Below, piece after piece: positions 61,992-64,000 of a stretch of 64,000 bases of DNA (position 1 is its first letter; each line of letters begins with the position of its first letter). This DNA comes from Butyrivibrio sp. AC2005. GTDB taxonomy: Bacteria > Bacillota > Clostridia > Lachnospirales > Lachnospiraceae. The position numbers and the translations under genes were made by a program. The notes beneath the pieces were generated by a model. That model did no database searches. It saw only the letters and a list, made by a program, of their open reading frames with translations, and was not told where the DNA came from. The DNA lies in the NCBI RefSeq assembly GCF_000424145.1, contig NZ_AUJI01000009.1:124001-188000 (forward strand), read 5' to 3'.

Positions 61992-63628
61992 AATCTATTC
62001 AGGAAAAGATAACCCTGCTTACGACAATAGCTATCCTAATGGTTGCTGCTATTGTCGGTGGGACAGCTGTTTTGACCCTCAGGCAGGCAGGAGATTATGA
62101 TTCAGCTCAGATACTTAATCTTACCTGTCAGACTGAGACTAATTTAATCGATAGGAATCTGTTAGACACAGAGGAAGCCGTCAATATTCTTGCCGACTAT
62201 GCAGTTGAGCGTCTTTTTTCAGTTGAAAAGCTTGCAAACGATGATACCTACAGAGATAGCTACACCGTGCAGCTTGCCAATCTTTTTTCAAATATAGCAG
62301 AGAATGTTCCCGGTACAGTTTCATATTATGTGAGATATAATCCGGAGATTATGCCATCTGACAGTGGCCTTTTTTACAGGAGAGATACGCTGGAGGATGA
62401 GTTCTTTTTTGAACAGCCTACAGATATAAAGAAATTTGCGGCAGATGATATAGAGCATGTTGGCTGGTGGTATATTCCCGTTCAGCATAGTGAGCCTACA
62501 TGGATGGAGCCGTATCACAATGCAAATATAGATAAGGATCTTATTTCTTATATAGTTCCTCTCTATGAAAACGGAGTACTGATCGGTATTGCCGGAATGG
62601 ACATTGATTTCCATGAACTGGTAGATCGTGTAAAAGCCATAAAATGTTATGATACCGGTTATGCATGTCTTGCAAATGATCAGGGTGAGGTATATTACAA
62701 TCCGCATTACGAAGCAGGCGTAGCCATGGAAGAGATGGATATGTCAGGGGATCTATCCTTCGAAAGTGAGAGTAATGGAGACACTCCTTTATCCTACACA
62801 CTTGCATCGGTAGAAAAGATGCTTTCATACAGAACGCTGTCAAATGGAATGCGACTTATCATAACAGCTCCGAAGAGCGAGATTATGTACATGAGTAACA
62901 GACTCATGAGAAGAGTAATAGTTTCTACTATAATAGTACTGTTCACATTCCTTTTCCTTACTATAATGGTAAGCCGCAGAATTACAGATCCTCTTAAGAG
63001 ACTGGCTCATGTGGCTCGCGAGATCAACGATGGTAAGCTGGAAGTAGAGTTCCCTAAGGAGACCAAGGATGAGGTCGGAGATCTTACTCATGCGATGGAG
63101 AAGATGGTTCATCACTTAAAGCACCATATCGATGATCTGAACTCACTTGCATATCATGATTCTCTTACGGGAGTTAAAAACAAGACTGCATATGACGATG
63201 CTGCATCAAGGCTTGATATGCAGGAAGGTGAGAAGGAATATGGCATAGTTGTATTTGATGCTAATAACCTCAAGAAGATTAACGATACCTACGGACATGA
63301 GCGTGGAAATATTTATCTTCAGAATGCATGTCGCCTGACCTGTAGGATATTTAAAGGAAGCCCGGTATTTAGAATCGGCGGAGATGAATTTGTGGTCATA
63401 CTCCAGGGCGATGATTACGATAACTGCTACAAGCTTCTCAGAGACTTCGATGTTGAGGCTGAACGCCATAACTTAGAGACTGAGAATGAATGGGAAAAGA
63501 TAAACATTGCAAAGGGCATGGTCAAGTATGATCCTGAAACCGATGCAAATGTGGAATCAGTTTTCAAACGGGCTGACGCAAGAATGTATGTTGCAAAGCA
63601 GAAAATGAAACTGGCAGAGATGGTATGA
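61988..63628 (+). CDS. Cache-HAMP-GGDEF diguanylate cyclase
   Basis: 546 aa. N-terminal helix, then an outer dCache-like sensor (residues ~35-300; GWWYIPVQHSEPTWMEPYHN, GIAGMDIDFHELV), second helix (VIVSTIIVLFTFLFLTIMV), HAMP (RRITDPLKRLAHVAREINDG) and a GGDEF domain with FRIGGDEFVVIL at residues 464-468. The active-site motif is intact, so synthesis of c-di-GMP is expected. The RxxD inhibitory site normally 5 residues before the motif is absent. It opposes the HD-GYP enzyme encoded 2 kb upstream. Coupled to the Ig-like membrane protein, which may belong to its sensing. Confidence 0.9.
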   Translation: MKSIQEKITLLTTIAILMVAAIVGGTAVLTLRQAGDYDSAQILNLTCQTETNLIDRNLLDTEEAVNILADYAVERLFSVEKLANDDTYRDSYTVQLANLFSNIAENVPGTVSYYVRYNPEIMPSDSGLFYRRDTLEDEFFFEQPTDIKKFAADDIEHVGWWYIPVQHSEPTWMEPYHNANIDKDLISYIVPLYENGVLIGIAGMDIDFHELVDRVKAIKCYDTGYACLANDQGEVYYNPHYEAGVAMEEMDMSGDLSFESESNGDTPLSYTLASVEKMLSYRTLSNGMRLIITAPKSEIMYMSNRLMRRVIVSTIIVLFTFLFLTIMVSRRITDPLKRLAHVAREINDGKLEVEFPKETKDEVGDLTHAMEKMVHHLKHHIDDLNSLAYHDSLTGVKNKTAYDDAASRLDMQEGEKEYGIVVFDANNLKKINDTYGHERGNIYLQNACRLTCRIFKGSPVFRIGGDEFVVILQGDDYDNCYKLLRDFDVEAERHNLETENEWEKINIAKGMVKYDPETDANVESVFKRADARMYVAKQKMKLAEMV

Positions 63629-63646
63629 TTGAAAATTCACTAAAGG

Positions 63647-63683
63647 GCACCCTAAAGACTATATCTTGTGGGTGCTTTTTTTT
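63647..63683 (+). terminator. rho-independent terminator after the cyclase gene
   Basis: GCACCC (63647-63652) pairs with GGGTGC (63670-63675), AAGA/TCTT in the loop adds pairs, and eight T follow. Confidence 0.8.
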
Positions 63684-63721
63684 GACCACAAGAGACGAAG
63701 AAAAATCACAGATTATTCTAG

Positions 63722-63792
63722 TTGTCAAGTACGGAATATGAACAGATTCATTCATATTTCGTATCTTGAGGGAAGTAATAATTTTGTATAAT
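63722..63792 (+). promoter_or_regulatory. dyad operator and -10 box, copy 2
   Basis: TTGTCAAG leads into TACGGAATATGAA (63731-63743), N7, TTCATATTTCGTA (63751-63763). TATAAT is at 63787-63792. All distances equal those of copy 1 at 61218-61288. The two arms of this copy are complements apart from one base. Confidence 0.75.
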
Positions 63793-63847
63793 TTATCTGT
63801 GAAGTTTTGATTAAAATATATAAATTTTTTTTTGAAGGGGGAAGACT

Positions 63848-64000
63848 ATGCATAAGACTATCGCGAGAAAACTTGCGATTCTTCTGACACTTGTGGTATT
63901 GGTTACGACCTGCGGCGCAGATTATAACAGTATACCGGTTAGTGCTACTTCAGAAGAAGCAATTCCGAATCCGGATGAGCAAGTTTCACAATCCACAGAA
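63848..64000 (+). CDS. exported protein, N-terminal part (runs off the window)
   Basis: ATG 63848 after AGGGGG opens 51 codons to the window edge. The first ~33 residues are a signal peptide (KLAILLTLVVLVTTC); the start of the mature part is rich in Ser/Glu/Pro/Gln. Cys at the end of VTTC resembles but does not match a lipobox well. It shares the dyad promoter with the Ig-like/cyclase operon. A large surface protein is likely, but nothing beyond the signal peptide is visible. Confidence 0.75.
   Translation, partial: MHKTIARKLAILLTLVVLVTTCGADYNSIPVSATSEEAIPNPDEQVSQSTE

Noticed and set aside
1..64000. Prophage, insertion sequences, tRNA or rRNA genes
   Set aside because: No transposase, integrase, phage structural gene or tRNA-like cloverleaf was recognised in coding or intergenic sequence.

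Overview
The window reads as chromosome from a low-to-moderate GC, anaerobic, carbohydrate-degrading Firmicute, most likely a Lachnospiraceae member of the Butyrivibrio/Pseudobutyrivibrio type. The grounds are strong AAGGAGG-type ribosome sites, many TTG starts, LplABC-type and Opp-type ABC importers with lipoprotein binding proteins, meso-diaminopimelate dehydrogenase, glycosidases for plant side-chain sugars (GH127, GH31, GH2, GH95) and large c-di-GMP/two-component modules. The genus is inference; there is no rRNA or tRNA here to test it. I found no phage, insertion sequence, CRISPR array or RNA gene.

Layout. 1-530: start of a YitT-type membrane protein on the minus strand, then a short decayed-looking surface-protein remnant. 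569-9331: a sugar locus with an AraC regulator divergent from an LplABC-type importer, followed by GH127 and GH31 enzymes. 9369-13835: housekeeping-type genes (NSS amino-acid/Na+ symporter, uracil-type NCS2 permease, two-domain PPK2). 13966-21835: a second AraC-type regulator divergent from a complete Opp-type peptide importer. 22024-25893: ddh, a WYL regulator and a SulP anion transporter. 26027-32669: a NikA/Dpp-type ABC importer followed by two paralogous methyltransferases. 32732-34060: DUF2130 protein. 34193-40309: a third LplBC-type importer whose operon ends with three unusual enzymes or proteins (SGNH-like, GHL10-like, unknown). 40322-42430: ABC exporter on the minus strand with an extra N-terminal domain. 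42703-50341: GH2, GH95 and GH31, a set that fits removal of galactose, fucose and xylose from xyloglucan-like oligosaccharides. 50452-53802: GT4 glycosyltransferase, ACT-domain protein, M32 carboxypeptidase.

54056-64000 is the most interesting part. One canonical hybrid histidine kinase is followed by two large 7TM proteins that carry histidine-kinase dimerisation sequences but no ATPase domain. One has lost both phospho-accepting histidines; the other carries REC, Hpt and a c-di-GMP-degrading HD-GYP domain. A stand-alone receiver lies between them. A LytTR response regulator, a membrane-anchored Ig-like protein, a diguanylate cyclase and the start of an exported protein follow. A 42-nt dyad with identical spacing to a TATAAT box precedes both the Ig-like/cyclase pair and the last exported gene, so these are probably co-regulated. 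Together this looks like a local phosphorelay and c-di-GMP circuit controlling surface proteins.

Non-coding structure is also notable. A REP-like double-hairpin repeat sits directly before two of the sensor genes and supplies their apparent Shine-Dalgarno sequence; a decayed tandem array of related hairpins lies beside it. Several promoters are embedded in or next to terminator-like inverted repeats. Starts were moved inward from the longest frame wherever a ribosome site favoured an internal codon.
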